Source: Myxococcaceae bacterium (lineage in GTDB: Bacteria; Myxococcota_A; UBA9160). Taken from it: a stretch of 64,000 nt of DNA. The position numbers were made by a program, and so were the translations under genes. The notes beneath the pieces were generated by a model that saw only the letters and a list, made by a program, of their open reading frames with translations, was not told where the DNA came from and made no database searches. The stretch's first letter is position 1, and every line of letters starts with the position of its first letter. The stretch lies in contig CAJPFO010000085.1 in assembly GCA_905339255.1 (NCBI GenBank), positions 30,823 through 94,822 of the forward strand. Reading direction: 5' to 3'. Shown here in pieces: positions 10,307 to 18,266 of this stretch.

Positions 10307-10648
10307 GTCGGTCTCTCCGTGGCGCCGCCGCAGCGCGCTCCGCCGTAGCCGGGGCGCCTGTGCGGCGCCCGGCGCGCCCGCAGCTTACCGCGCGCCGGTC
10401 CGGACGTGGGAACCGAACGCAGCTCGTCCGGCGGCGCTCCAGGATCCGAGGTGCTTCGGCTTCGACACACCGAGAGGGAGAGCCGGGAGCGATCCGGCCC
10501 CACGGGGCGGAGCGCGGCACGAAGGCGCGTGCTCTGTCGAGGGTCCCGGCGCCGACGATGAGACGGCCGACATACCGCCGGAGTCGAGGATCGGGCATGG
10601 TCGCGGGTCCGGTCCGAGAAGCGGGCCGCTTGATCGGAGGAGTCGACG
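10307..10648. other. 342-bp divergent intergenic region
   Basis: This lies between the divergent DUF3604 and hemerythrin genes and so must carry both promoters. I see no clear sigma-70 or sigma-54 box and no long hairpin. The open frames crossing it have the Arg/Pro-rich composition of antisense noise. Confidence 0.5.
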
Positions 10649-11203
10649 ATGTTCTCGCGGATGGGCGGCGAAGGCGCCGCAGAACAACTGCCCCCCACGC
10701 ATCCCGTGCGGATCCTGATGGAGGAGCACGATCAGCTCCTCGGCTTTCTCGACGAGATCGAATCGGCCGCGACGGCCGCGAGGAAATCGACCGCAGGGCT
10801 CGAGCCCGGAGGAACGCTGCGCGTCTCCCTCCACGGTCTCGCCCTCCGCTTGCTCGATGCCGAGCCGCATCACCAGCGCGAGGAGCAGGCGCTCTTTCCG
10901 CGAATGGAGCGGGTCGGCATCGAAGGCCCGCCGCACATGATGCGCATGGAGCACGAGATGCTGCGCGCGTCGAAGCGCGCCCTCGCCGAGCAGATGAAGA
11001 GTGACGACGCGGCCGACGAGGCTTTCGTCGCCCGCCTTTGCAGGACGGCGAGCGACCTCGTCGGAATGCTTCGCGCACACATCCAGAAGGAGAACCAGAT
11101 CCTCTACCCGATGGCGCTCGAAGCACTCCCTCCGGAGGAGTGGAGCGAGATTGCCGCCGACTGCGAGAAAATCGGGCCCTGTTCGTTCAGCAACTGGCGG
11201 TGA
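10649..11203 (+). CDS. hemerythrin-domain protein
   Basis: A 184-residue four-helix hemerythrin-like protein. Candidate diiron ligands are ordered as expected: HPVRILMEEHDQLLGF (His plus Glu), HHQREEQALFPRME (His-x3-Glu) and, after MEHEML, HIQKENQILYPMA (His-x3-Glu). Such cytosolic proteins bind O2, NO or act as iron sensors and peroxide scavengers. The ATG has a GGAGG site. It ends 3 bp before the next lipoprotein gene, so the two are probably co-transcribed, although no functional link is evident. Confidence 0.88.
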   Translation: MFSRMGGEGAAEQLPPTHPVRILMEEHDQLLGFLDEIESAATAARKSTAGLEPGGTLRVSLHGLALRLLDAEPHHQREEQALFPRMERVGIEGPPHMMRMEHEMLRASKRALAEQMKSDDAADEAFVARLCRTASDLVGMLRAHIQKENQILYPMALEALPPEEWSEIAADCEKIGPCSFSNWR

Positions 11204-11206
11204 TCG

Positions 11207-12910
11207 ATGCGTCGCCCGCCGCTGGGCCACGCGCATTCGACCCGTGCGCGGCTCCTCGGAGCCGCGCTCCTCTCGCTCGCCGCATGCGGTCGTGACGGCG
11301 GACCCGATCACGTCCTCCACGGTGGGACGATCCGCACGCTGAACGAGCGCGACGACGTCGCCGAGGCGATCGCCTTGCGCGATGGCACGATCGTCGCGAT
11401 CGGGAAGTCGAGCGAGATCCTCCCGCTCGCGACCGGGAGGACCGAGGTTCGCGATCTCGACGGCCGCACGGTCCTGCCGGGGTTCGTCGGGGCGCACGAG
11501 CACCCGACCCTCTCGGCCGTCTTCGGCGGCGTCATCGATGTGAGCGGGTTCGAGCGCGCGACGAGCGAAGAGGTCTGGGAGGCTCTCCGGGCCGGTGTTG
11601 CCGGTGCCGCGCCCGGCGACTGGGTCTACGCGATGGGAATCGATCCGATCCTCGTTCCCGACCTCGAGATGCCATCGCGCGAGCGACTCGATGCCATCGC
11701 GCCCGAGAATCCTCTCGTCGTCGTATCGCAGACGATGCACTCGTTCTGGGCGAACTCCCGTGCCTTCGATGCCGCGGGGATCGACGGCAATACCCCCGAT
11801 CCCGGACATGGCTCCCATTACGAGCGCGATTCGCAGGGGAACCTCACGGGATTCGTCGCAGAGGTCGTGGCGGCGAAGCCTCTCCTCGCCGAGCTTCAGT
11901 CGCCTTGGCGGCTCGCGACCCGCTACGAGGAGGTCCTCAACGATCTTCTCGAAGCCGGCTTCACGTCGGTTGCGTCGCTCGGGATGAACGTGCCTCCGCT
12001 CCTCGCGCGCTTCGCCGCCTCGGAGAATCTGGAGCCGCGCATCCGGCAGTTCTTCTATCTCGCGCCCGACGAGCGGGGCTCGCTTCCGGAGCATCCCGAT
12101 CGAAGCCACCCCTTCTTCCGGATCCTCGGCGTGAAGATCTGGCACGACGGATCCCCCACGACCGGAAGCATGTTTCTCGAGACTCCCTACCTCGATTCGC
12201 CGCTCGCGAAACGGCTCGGAATCCCGCGCGGAGGCCGCGGCGCTCCGATCGTCTCCGACGAAGCGCTCGATTCGGAGATCGCGAGCGCCGAGGAAGCCGG
12301 CTGGCAGGTGGCGATCCACAGCCATGGCGACGCTTCGAGTCGGGAGGTCGTTCGCGCGTTCGCACGCGCGGCCGAGCCGCGGGCGGGCGCGCTTCCGCGG
12401 CGCATGGAGCATTGCGGGCTGATCCCGGTCGATCTCCTGCCCGAGCTCGCCCGCCTCGGCGTGAGCCCGAGCTTCCACATCAATCATCTCTACTACTACG
12501 GCGACGCACTCGCAGATTCGATTCTCGGCGCGGAGCGGGCCGATCGCCTCCTCCCCGTGCGGTCGGCCTTCGAGCTCGGCCTCTCGCCGACCCTCCACGC
12601 CGACTCGCCGATGTTCCCGGCCGAGCCGCTCTCGCTCGTCCGGACCGCGGTGTTGCGACGTACACGAAGCGGCCGATCGATCGGAGCCGGCGAGGCGATC
12701 CGCATCGATCAGGCCCTGCGCGCCGTGACGCTGAACGCGGCCCGCCAGCTCGGAATGGAATCCGAGATTGGAAGTCTCGAGGTCGGAAAGGCTGCCGATC
12801 TCGTCGTGCTCGACGCCGATCCGGTTGCAGTCCGTGCCGAGGATCTCGACGAGATCGACGTCATCGGCGTCTACGTGGCGGGCCGGCGTAGGGATCTCCG
12901 CTCTCGCTGA
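11207..12910 (+). CDS. amidohydrolase family 3 (YtcJ-like) lipoprotein
   Basis: A 567-residue metal-dependent amidohydrolase with an unusual lipoprotein signal: the N-terminus ends in the lipobox LLSLAACG. The beta-sandwich strand GGTIRTLNERDDVAEAIAL leads to GFVGAHEHPTL (first metal histidines), HSHGDASS (second) and the C-terminal SIGAGEAIRIDQALRAVTLNAARQ-type segment ending in GKAADLVVLDADP. YtcJ-type enzymes hydrolyse cyclic amides, N-acyl bonds or related substrates; the substrate here is unknown. It is probably anchored in the periplasm. The start is placed 3 bp after the hemerythrin stop and gives a complete signal peptide. Confidence 0.9.
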   Translation: MRRPPLGHAHSTRARLLGAALLSLAACGRDGGPDHVLHGGTIRTLNERDDVAEAIALRDGTIVAIGKSSEILPLATGRTEVRDLDGRTVLPGFVGAHEHPTLSAVFGGVIDVSGFERATSEEVWEALRAGVAGAAPGDWVYAMGIDPILVPDLEMPSRERLDAIAPENPLVVVSQTMHSFWANSRAFDAAGIDGNTPDPGHGSHYERDSQGNLTGFVAEVVAAKPLLAELQSPWRLATRYEEVLNDLLEAGFTSVASLGMNVPPLLARFAASENLEPRIRQFFYLAPDERGSLPEHPDRSHPFFRILGVKIWHDGSPTTGSMFLETPYLDSPLAKRLGIPRGGRGAPIVSDEALDSEIASAEEAGWQVAIHSHGDASSREVVRAFARAAEPRAGALPRRMEHCGLIPVDLLPELARLGVSPSFHINHLYYYGDALADSILGAERADRLLPVRSAFELGLSPTLHADSPMFPAEPLSLVRTAVLRRTRSGRSIGAGEAIRIDQALRAVTLNAARQLGMESEIGSLEVGKAADLVVLDADPVAVRAEDLDEIDVIGVYVAGRRRDLRSR

Positions 12911-13085
12911 TTCCGGCCGAGGGATGATTCGTAGTCGCCGGGCTTTGGCCGAGCACGAAAGCGAGCGGTTCGTGGCTGGCGAGCGCTCGCACCAGCTCAC
13001 CGAGATGGTCCGGACAGATTCCATGCGACACGTGCGCAGAACGGTCCGCCGGCGCGCACCAAGAGCATCTGACCGCGATCTTCAT
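12861..13085 (-). CDS. small zinc-ribbon-like protein (CxxC...SHGICP motif), possible
   Basis: A 74-residue candidate gene whose 3' end overlaps the end of the amidohydrolase on the opposite strand by 50 bp. It is preceded by GGAGG nine bases before the ATG. The peptide contains RCSWC followed by HVSHGICPDHL; CxxC...SHGICPxC/H is a recurrent motif of small bacterial metal-binding proteins, often near signalling genes. The C-terminal 30 residues look unstructured. The good ribosome site and the motif argue for a real gene; the antisense overlap and lack of other evidence keep confidence moderate. Confidence 0.45.
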   Translation of the reverse strand: MKIAVRCSWCAPADRSAHVSHGICPDHLGELVRALASHEPLAFVLGQSPATTNHPSAGISESGDPYAGPPRRRR

Positions 13086-13192
13086 CGATCGCGCCCTCCA
13101 GTTTCGGGTGCACGCGCAGGCGCGGCACCGATCGCGAGTGCTTCCTCGAGCGTTCCGGCGCGCGCCTCGGCGACGGAACTCCGACCCGACCG

Positions 13193-13402
13193 CTAGCCCC
13201 TGCGCGGGCGGCCGAGCCAGGCGAGGCCGGCGAGCCCCGCGCTCGAGAGCAGGAGCGTGCCCGGTTCGGGCACCGCCATGAGGGCGCGGTCGCCCTCGGC
13301 TTCGGCGCTCGTCACGGGAGGAAGCACGCCTCCCTCCGTCGATGCAGACGCCACGTTCGGCACGAGCAGAACCCACAAGAGCAGCCACGGAAACCGCCGC
13401 AT
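13193..13402 (-). CDS. very short PEP-CTERM protein
   Basis: A 69-residue protein made almost entirely of sorting signals. The signal peptide MRRFPWLLLWVLLVPNVASAS comes first, then about 22 residues of mature sequence, then AVPEPGTLLLSSAGLAGL and a basic tail (GRPRRG), the PEP-CTERM signature. The start at 13402 has GGAGAG six bases upstream; a longer frame exists but would destroy the signal peptide. If processed by an exosortase at the PEP motif, only a peptide of roughly 25 residues would remain. It is divergent from the threonine aldolase-like gene. Confidence 0.8.
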   Translation of the reverse strand: MRRFPWLLLWVLLVPNVASASTEGGVLPPVTSAEAEGDRALMAVPEPGTLLLSSAGLAGLAWLGRPRRG

Positions 13403-13779
13403 GAATCTCTCCGGTTTTCGATCGGATCGCTCGCGTGGGTGAACCGCTTCACGTCGCGAACTCCCCTCCCCGACGCGCAAGGTGCAGCACGCATCCGTCG
13501 CTCGCGTGACTCGATGATGGAGTCGCGACGAAGTGCCCGAGACGGAACGCAGCGGATTCTTTCGAGAGCCCGATGTCGCATCGAAACGATTGCCACTTCG
13601 CGAAAGAGCGAAGTCGATTCATCGCATGCACCGTCGAGCGAACGATCGATCGCGGATTCTCCGCTCGTTCGCCGCACGGACGACGGAGGACCGTCATCTC
13701 CACGTGCAGATCTGGACCCGCACCCACGTCCTGGTCCATCCTCCGTCGGGCGCCGACCCGGACGCGGAGGTTTTTGCGG
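13403..13779. other. 377-bp divergent intergenic region
   Basis: This separates the small PEP-CTERM gene from the threonine aldolase-like gene. It holds an inverted repeat (CGAACGA ... TCGTTCG) spanning roughly 13643-13675 that could form a hairpin or bind a regulator. Frames crossing it lack coding character. No convincing promoter hexamers are visible. Confidence 0.4.
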
Positions 13780-14793
13780 ATGGACTACCGCTTCGCGAGC
13801 GACAACACCGCCGGACTCTGCGCAGAGGCCTGGGAAGCCCTGCATGCCGCCGACGGGGGAGCGTGCCCTTCGTACGGCGAGGATCCGTGGACGGCGAGGG
13901 CGGCCGATGCGATTCGCGAGGTGGTCGGCCGGGAATCCGAGGTGTTCTTCGTCTTCAACGGCACGGCCGCCAACTCGCTGGCGCTCGCGGCTTGCTGCAG
14001 GTCGTACCACGGCGTGATCTGCTCCGATGTCGCGCACATCGTGACCGACGAGTGTGGTGCACCGGAGTTCTTCTCGAACGGAACGAAGCTCCTCACGGCG
14101 CGGAGCGAGCGCGGGAAGGTCCTGCCCGCCGAGGTCGAGCGACTCGTGACCGAGCGGAGTGATCTCCATTACCCGAAGCCCCGCGTCCTGAGTCTCACGC
14201 TCCCGACCGAGCTCGGAACCGTGTATTCGCTCGACGAACTCCGCGAGCTCGCGGTCGTGTCGCGTCGCCACGGCCTCGCGGTACACGTCGATGGCGCCCG
14301 CTTCGCGAACGCGGTGGTCGCGCTCGGAGTCCCTCCGGCCGAAATCCTCGCCGCCGCGGGTGCCGACGTGCTCTGTTTCGGCGCCGTCAAGAACGGCCTC
14401 GGCTTCGCGGAGGCGGTGGTGTTCCGCAACCCGGAATGGTCGACCGAGTTCAGCTGGCGATGCAAGCAGGCGGGCCAGCTCGCGAGCAAGATGCGCTACC
14501 TCGCGGCGCCATGGGTGCGCGGCTTCGAGGACGACCTCTGGCTTCGGAACGCCGCGCACGCGAACCGCTGTGCCGCGAGGCTCGCTCGGCGCCTGGCCGG
14601 CGTCCCCGGAGCGCGCCTCGTGCAGCCCGTCGAGGCGAACGCCGTCTTCGTCGAGCTCACCCCCGAGCACCACGCGAAGCTCGCGGCCGCGGGCTGGGCC
14701 TACTACGACTTCATCGGCGGCGCGGCGCGCTTCGTCTGCTCCTGGGCGACCAGCGATGCCGACATCGAGGCTCTGGTCGGCGCGCTTCTCTGA
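13780..14793 (+). CDS. PLP-dependent threonine aldolase-like lyase
   Basis: A 337-residue fold-type I PLP enzyme of the low-specificity threonine aldolase/beta-eliminating lyase group. It begins FASDNTAGLCAEAW (family 'SDN' motif), has FNGTAANSLAL for cofactor phosphate, VHVDGARFANA with the PLP-ring Asp, and the Schiff-base lysine in CFGAVKNGLGF. It should cleave threonine or allo-threonine to glycine and acetaldehyde. The ATG at 13780 is preceded by GCGGAGG and places the first motif at residue 7, which fits the family; the longer frame is rejected. Confidence 0.9.
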   Translation: MDYRFASDNTAGLCAEAWEALHAADGGACPSYGEDPWTARAADAIREVVGRESEVFFVFNGTAANSLALAACCRSYHGVICSDVAHIVTDECGAPEFFSNGTKLLTARSERGKVLPAEVERLVTERSDLHYPKPRVLSLTLPTELGTVYSLDELRELAVVSRRHGLAVHVDGARFANAVVALGVPPAEILAAAGADVLCFGAVKNGLGFAEAVVFRNPEWSTEFSWRCKQAGQLASKMRYLAAPWVRGFEDDLWLRNAAHANRCAARLARRLAGVPGARLVQPVEANAVFVELTPEHHAKLAAAGWAYYDFIGGAARFVCSWATSDADIEALVGALL

Positions 14794-14800
14794 CGCCGCC

Positions 14801-14831
14801 GACGGCGGAGCTCCGCTTCGGGGCCGCCGTC
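14801..14831. terminator. hairpin between convergent genes
   Basis: Perfect 8-bp arms GACGGCGG and CCGCCGTC flank a 15-nt loop that itself can pair CCG with CGG. It sits just after the threonine aldolase stop and before the stop of the opposing membrane-protein gene, the expected place for a bidirectional terminator. No U-tract follows. Confidence 0.55.
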
Positions 14832-14849
14832 ATCGCCAGCGCGCGAGAG

Positions 14850-15524
14850 TCAGTCGAGGAGCCGTGAGACGATCTGCTCGACGAGCGCACCCCCGAGCCA
14901 CGATCCGATCGGCAGCAGCACGAACGCGAGGAGGCGCGCCAGCGTCGGGACGTCGAAGGGCCACTCGCGAACGGCCTCGATCCGCGCCTCGTAGGCGAGG
15001 AGGTCGGCGACCGCCATCTGCTCCCGCCACGCTGCGAGGGGGGATTCGCGAAGCGCGCCGCCGTCGCCTCGGATCGCCCTTCGCACCCGCCCGAGCTCGG
15101 CCTGTTTTTCCTCGACGATGCGACGGCGGACGCCTCGAACCGGAAGCAGGAAAGCCGTCGTGGCAACGGCGATCCCGGTCGCGGCGAGCGCCAGGTCGAG
15201 AGGTTCCCCTCGCTCGCCGAAGATCGGCCGCAGGCCCTCGAGCGTCGCACGCAGACTCCGCACACCCCATCCATACGCGGCCGGCGCGTAGCCGATCACG
15301 AGCGCAAGGACGAAACCGATCCGCACCTCACGAAGGTCGGCCGGCACGGTCCCGTTGCCGGTGGAGAAGGGACCGGTTTCGGAGATGGAGAAGGCGATGC
15401 CGCGCGCTCCGAGCATTGCGAGGGCGAGGAGCACCCCGAGTCGAAACGGCGTGATCCGCCCCGCTTCGAACGCGCCGAGGATCGGGAGTGCCGGGACGAG
15501 CGCCGTCTTGGAGCGGCTGGTCAC
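14850..15524 (-). CDS. predicted membrane protein of unknown function
   Basis: A 224-residue protein I do not recognise. Hydrophobic stretches suggest four membrane segments: around residues 27-45 (RLGVLLALAMLGARGIAF), 68-86 (VRIGFVLALVIGYAPAAYGW), 108-127 (LALAATGIAVATTAFLLPV) and the C-terminal LARLLAFVLLPIGSWLGGAL. Between the third and fourth lies a charged cytoplasmic region (RRRIVEEKQAELGRVRRAI). The start is a GTG at 15524 with a weak upstream GGAAAG. It converges with the PLP enzyme and is divergent from the next PEP-CTERM gene. Confidence 0.7.
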   Translation of the reverse strand: MTSRSKTALVPALPILGAFEAGRITPFRLGVLLALAMLGARGIAFSISETGPFSTGNGTVPADLREVRIGFVLALVIGYAPAAYGWGVRSLRATLEGLRPIFGERGEPLDLALAATGIAVATTAFLLPVRGVRRRIVEEKQAELGRVRRAIRGDGGALRESPLAAWREQMAVADLLAYEARIEAVREWPFDVPTLARLLAFVLLPIGSWLGGALVEQIVSRLLD

Positions 15525-15633
15525 CTTTCCACTCTACAAGAGGCGGGGAGCGACGTCGGCGAGCCGGCGGGCGACCCGCAGCGGATCCTGCAAACGACCG
15601 CAGGCGATCGTCGATCCGACCAGACGACCGTGT

Positions 15634-15649
15634 GGGCATGGAGCTTGCG
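15634..15649 (+). promoter_or_regulatory. candidate sigma-54 promoter
   Basis: GGGCATGGAGCTTGCG has the invariant GG and GC dinucleotides separated by exactly 10 bp and matches the consensus TGGCAY-N5-TTGCW at GGCAT and TTGC. It lies 48 bp before the start of the PEP-CTERM gene at 15697. Confidence 0.5.
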
Positions 15650-15696
15650 AATGGGGTCACCCACCGAGCGTCGAACGCTCGAAGGAAAGGAACCCC

Positions 15697-16365
15697 ATGC
15701 GCAAGTCCGTCCGCCTCCTGGCTCTTGCTTTCCTTCTCGCTCCTGGAGGTGTCGCCTCGGCGATCTCCGTCACTCCCGCACCCTCCGGATCTCCCGGCCC
15801 CTCGCTCTTCCAGGTGGAGAACAAGGCGTTCGCCCAGGGCAACTGGGAAGCGGGCATCTGGATTCCGGTGAGCGGCACACCATCGAACCTGAAGGCGCAG
15901 GCCGACGTCGCGTGGTCGAGTGGGGTGTCGAAGGAGTTCGTCCTCACGCTCGACGCGGCCCTGACCACGCTGAGCTTCAGCATCGGAGGCGTGAGCCTCT
16001 CATCGCCCTACTCGGGTGGTGCACACCAAGCGCTCCAGCTGGCCGGGCGAACGACCGTGAACGCCCAGACGACGGCGTCGAGTGTCGTGCTCTCGAACCT
16101 GGAACTCGACGGCATGCCCATCTCCGGCGGGCTTTCCGGCTCCGGCGGCGGCTGGGTCTCCGGCTGGCTCGAGTCTCCGGATCTGCTCGACGGATATGTT
16201 CTCACCGGCACGGCCACCCTGACCTGGAGCGGCGCGGTGCCGAGGAACTCGAACCTGGCGTTCCACTTCTACGGGGCCCGGGTCGTACCGGAGCCGGGTA
16301 CGCTGGCGCTCGTCACGGTGGGCTTCGTCGGGCTCGCGGCCGGGGTTCGCCGCCGGCGTTCATGA
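15697..16365 (+). CDS. PEP-CTERM sorting-domain protein, beta-rich ectodomain
   Basis: A 222-residue secreted protein. The signal peptide MRKSVRLLALAFLLAPGGVASA is followed by a Ser/Gly/Thr-rich, beta-strand-like ectodomain (NWEAGIWIPVSG, KEFVLTLDAALTTLSFSIGG) and a C-terminal VVPEPGTLALVTVGFVGL with RRRRS tail. The ectodomain resembles the choice-of-anchor type domains found on PEP-CTERM substrates, but I cannot assign a subfamily. The start has AAGGAAAGG upstream and a sigma-54-like element 48 bp upstream, linking it to the twin genes at 46475 and 49289. Confidence 0.88.
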   Translation: MRKSVRLLALAFLLAPGGVASAISVTPAPSGSPGPSLFQVENKAFAQGNWEAGIWIPVSGTPSNLKAQADVAWSSGVSKEFVLTLDAALTTLSFSIGGVSLSSPYSGGAHQALQLAGRTTVNAQTTASSVVLSNLELDGMPISGGLSGSGGGWVSGWLESPDLLDGYVLTGTATLTWSGAVPRNSNLAFHFYGARVVPEPGTLALVTVGFVGLAAGVRRRRS

Positions 16366-16393
16366 AGGTCGCGGAGCCCCGCTTTGGTGGCTC

Positions 16394-17047
16394 CTAGAGA
16401 ACCAGCACGGCTCGCGCGGGCGCGCGGCCCCGGTAGGCGGCATCCCAGCGCAGGAGGTGCTCGAGCCCCGCATCGATCTCGACGCCCCCGAAGCGCGCAA
16501 ACTGCAACGCGGCCGCGAGCGTGCAATCGGCGATCGTCGCTCGCTCGCCCGCCAGGAAGGGTCTCCCGTCAGAAAGACGTTCGTCGAGCAGCTTGCAGGC
16601 TTCCGGAAGGATGCGACGGAAGAGCGCCGCGACCTCGGGCGAGGCGGGCAGGCCGAGCGGCGACTTCGTCGCGTGGACGATGCGAGCGCACGGGACGAGA
16701 ACGCCGAGGTCCGCGATCCGTTCGAGCTCACGAACGCGCGCGCGCTCGCGCGGGGAGCGGCCGATCATCGGCGGTTCGGGGCACGTCTCCTCGAGGTACT
16801 CGATGATCGGAAGCGACTCCGTCAGATGGCTGCCGTCATCGAGCTCGAGGACGGGCAAGCGCCCGAGCGGATTGCGTGCGAGGTGAGCGGGCGTCTTCTG
16901 CTCTCCCGAGCGAAGGTCGACGACCTCCGGGACGACGTCGAGCCGTCCTCCGGCGGCGCGCTTCTCTTCGATGTAGAGCCGCACCTTGGTCGGATTCGGG
17001 GCCACCGGAAAGAAGTAGAGCTTCACACCCCGGAGGATAGCCCGCAT
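16394..17047 (-). CDS. glutathione S-transferase
   Basis: A 217-residue cytosolic GST. The thioredoxin-like N-domain opens with VKLYFFPVAPNPTKVRLYIEE and contains the cis-Pro segment GRLPVLELDDGSHLTES, the Ser being the glutathione gamma-Glu contact; the all-alpha C-domain ends with FLAGERATIADCTLAAALQ (N-capping box with Asp). It conjugates or reduces electrophiles with glutathione. The ATG at 17047 lacks a strong ribosome site; a GTG at 17026 (VKLYFF) would begin exactly at the fold and is equally possible. It converges with the PEP-CTERM gene. Confidence 0.9.
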   Translation of the reverse strand: MRAILRGVKLYFFPVAPNPTKVRLYIEEKRAAGGRLDVVPEVVDLRSGEQKTPAHLARNPLGRLPVLELDDGSHLTESLPIIEYLEETCPEPPMIGRSPRERARVRELERIADLGVLVPCARIVHATKSPLGLPASPEVAALFRRILPEACKLLDERLSDGRPFLAGERATIADCTLAAALQFARFGGVEIDAGLEHLLRWDAAYRGRAPARAVLVL

Positions 17048-17170
17048 CCGCGACCGGATCGTGCGCGCATCCGACGCCGTACGACGCCCCCGCCGCGGGC
17101 TTCTCGAAGCCGCTCTCGAGACCGGCCGCCGCAGCGGCGAGCCCTGCCCCTTCCCATCGAGCGGCCGCGC

Positions 17171-18136
17171 TCAAGGCGCGGCGGCGCGTTCCGCGAGAAA
17201 GCCGAGCTGACGCTCGTGGGCGTCGCGCCCGGCACGGTTCGGGAAGGCCGTGAAGCCGTGGATGCAGCCGGGGTAGAGCGCGAGATCGGAGCGGTTTCCT
17301 GAGGCGAGCCAGCGTGCGTGCATGAAGAGACTGTCGTCGAGGAGCGGGTCGAGGGTTCCGACCGTGAAGAGCGCCGGCGGGAGCCCGGCGAGGTCGGCAT
17401 GGATCGGAGAGACGTCGGGGTCGCGGCGCCGCTCGGCTGCGACGAAGTGATCGGCGAACCAGTCCATGATCGGGGTGCTGAGGACGAGGTTGCGATCGCC
17501 CCAGCGCCGCGCGCTCGGCGTGAGGCCGAGGTCGTAGCAGCCGAACACGAGGTTTGCGCCGGCGAAGGCGCGAAAGCCGTGGCGATCCCGCATCCGGACG
17601 AGCGTCACGGCCGAGAGGTGCGCTCCCGCCGATTCGCCGCCGATCAAGAGCCGATCGCTCCCGAACTCCGACTTGGCGTGGCGAACGAGCCAGGAGGCCG
17701 CAGCTTCGCAATCGTCGGGGCCGGCCGGGTAGGGATGCTCGGGGGCGAGCCGGTAGTCGACGCTCACGACCGCGAGCGAGCAGCGGTCGGCGATCGACTC
17801 GAGCAGGGGATCCTGCTGGTGGGCGGCACCGAGTACCCAGCCTCCGCCGTGAATGTGGAGGTAGACGCCTCGCGGCGCTGCGGGTTCGAAGATCCGCAGC
17901 GGGATCGGACCGTCGGGGCCCGGGATGCTGCGGGTCTTCGCGCGCGGCGAGATCTGGAGCGCCGGAAGCGGCCCCTCTCCCCGCTCGCGCGCGGCACGGA
18001 TCTCGGCGGGCGTCTGGGTGTGAATCGGGGCAATCGCCGCGAGCACCTGCTCGACGATCCGGTTCACACTCCTCGTCTCGTCGTCGATCGTCGCTTCGTC
18101 GAACGCCTCGGCTCCGAGGTCGCGTGCCAGGCTCAT
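17171..18136 (-). CDS. alpha/beta hydrolase, hormone-sensitive-lipase-type esterase
   Basis: A 321-residue carboxylesterase of the HSL (family IV) group. The oxyanion motif HIHGGGWVLG is at about residues 93-102, SVDYRLAPEHPYPAGPDD follows, the nucleophile Ser lies in GGESAGAHLS near 170, Asp in TLDPLLDD and His in GCIHGF near 300 complete the triad. These enzymes hydrolyse short acyl esters. A strong Shine-Dalgarno (AAAGGAGG, four bases from ATG) fixes the start. It shares its orientation with the GST gene but is separated from it by 123 bp. Confidence 0.93.
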   Translation of the reverse strand: MSLARDLGAEAFDEATIDDETRSVNRIVEQVLAAIAPIHTQTPAEIRAARERGEGPLPALQISPRAKTRSIPGPDGPIPLRIFEPAAPRGVYLHIHGGGWVLGAAHQQDPLLESIADRCSLAVVSVDYRLAPEHPYPAGPDDCEAAASWLVRHAKSEFGSDRLLIGGESAGAHLSAVTLVRMRDRHGFRAFAGANLVFGCYDLGLTPSARRWGDRNLVLSTPIMDWFADHFVAAERRRDPDVSPIHADLAGLPPALFTVGTLDPLLDDSLFMHARWLASGNRSDLALYPGCIHGFTAFPNRAGRDAHERQLGFLAERAAAP

Positions 18137-18266
18137 CGTGCCTCCTTTGCGCCCAGTCTAGTCGAGAGCCCGCGCTTCGATCACCCGCGGCTCGATGGTC
18201 ACCTTGCAAGCCGAGGTGGCGGATCACTCGCCGGACGCACTCGTCACGCAGTCGGGTGGCAAGTCA

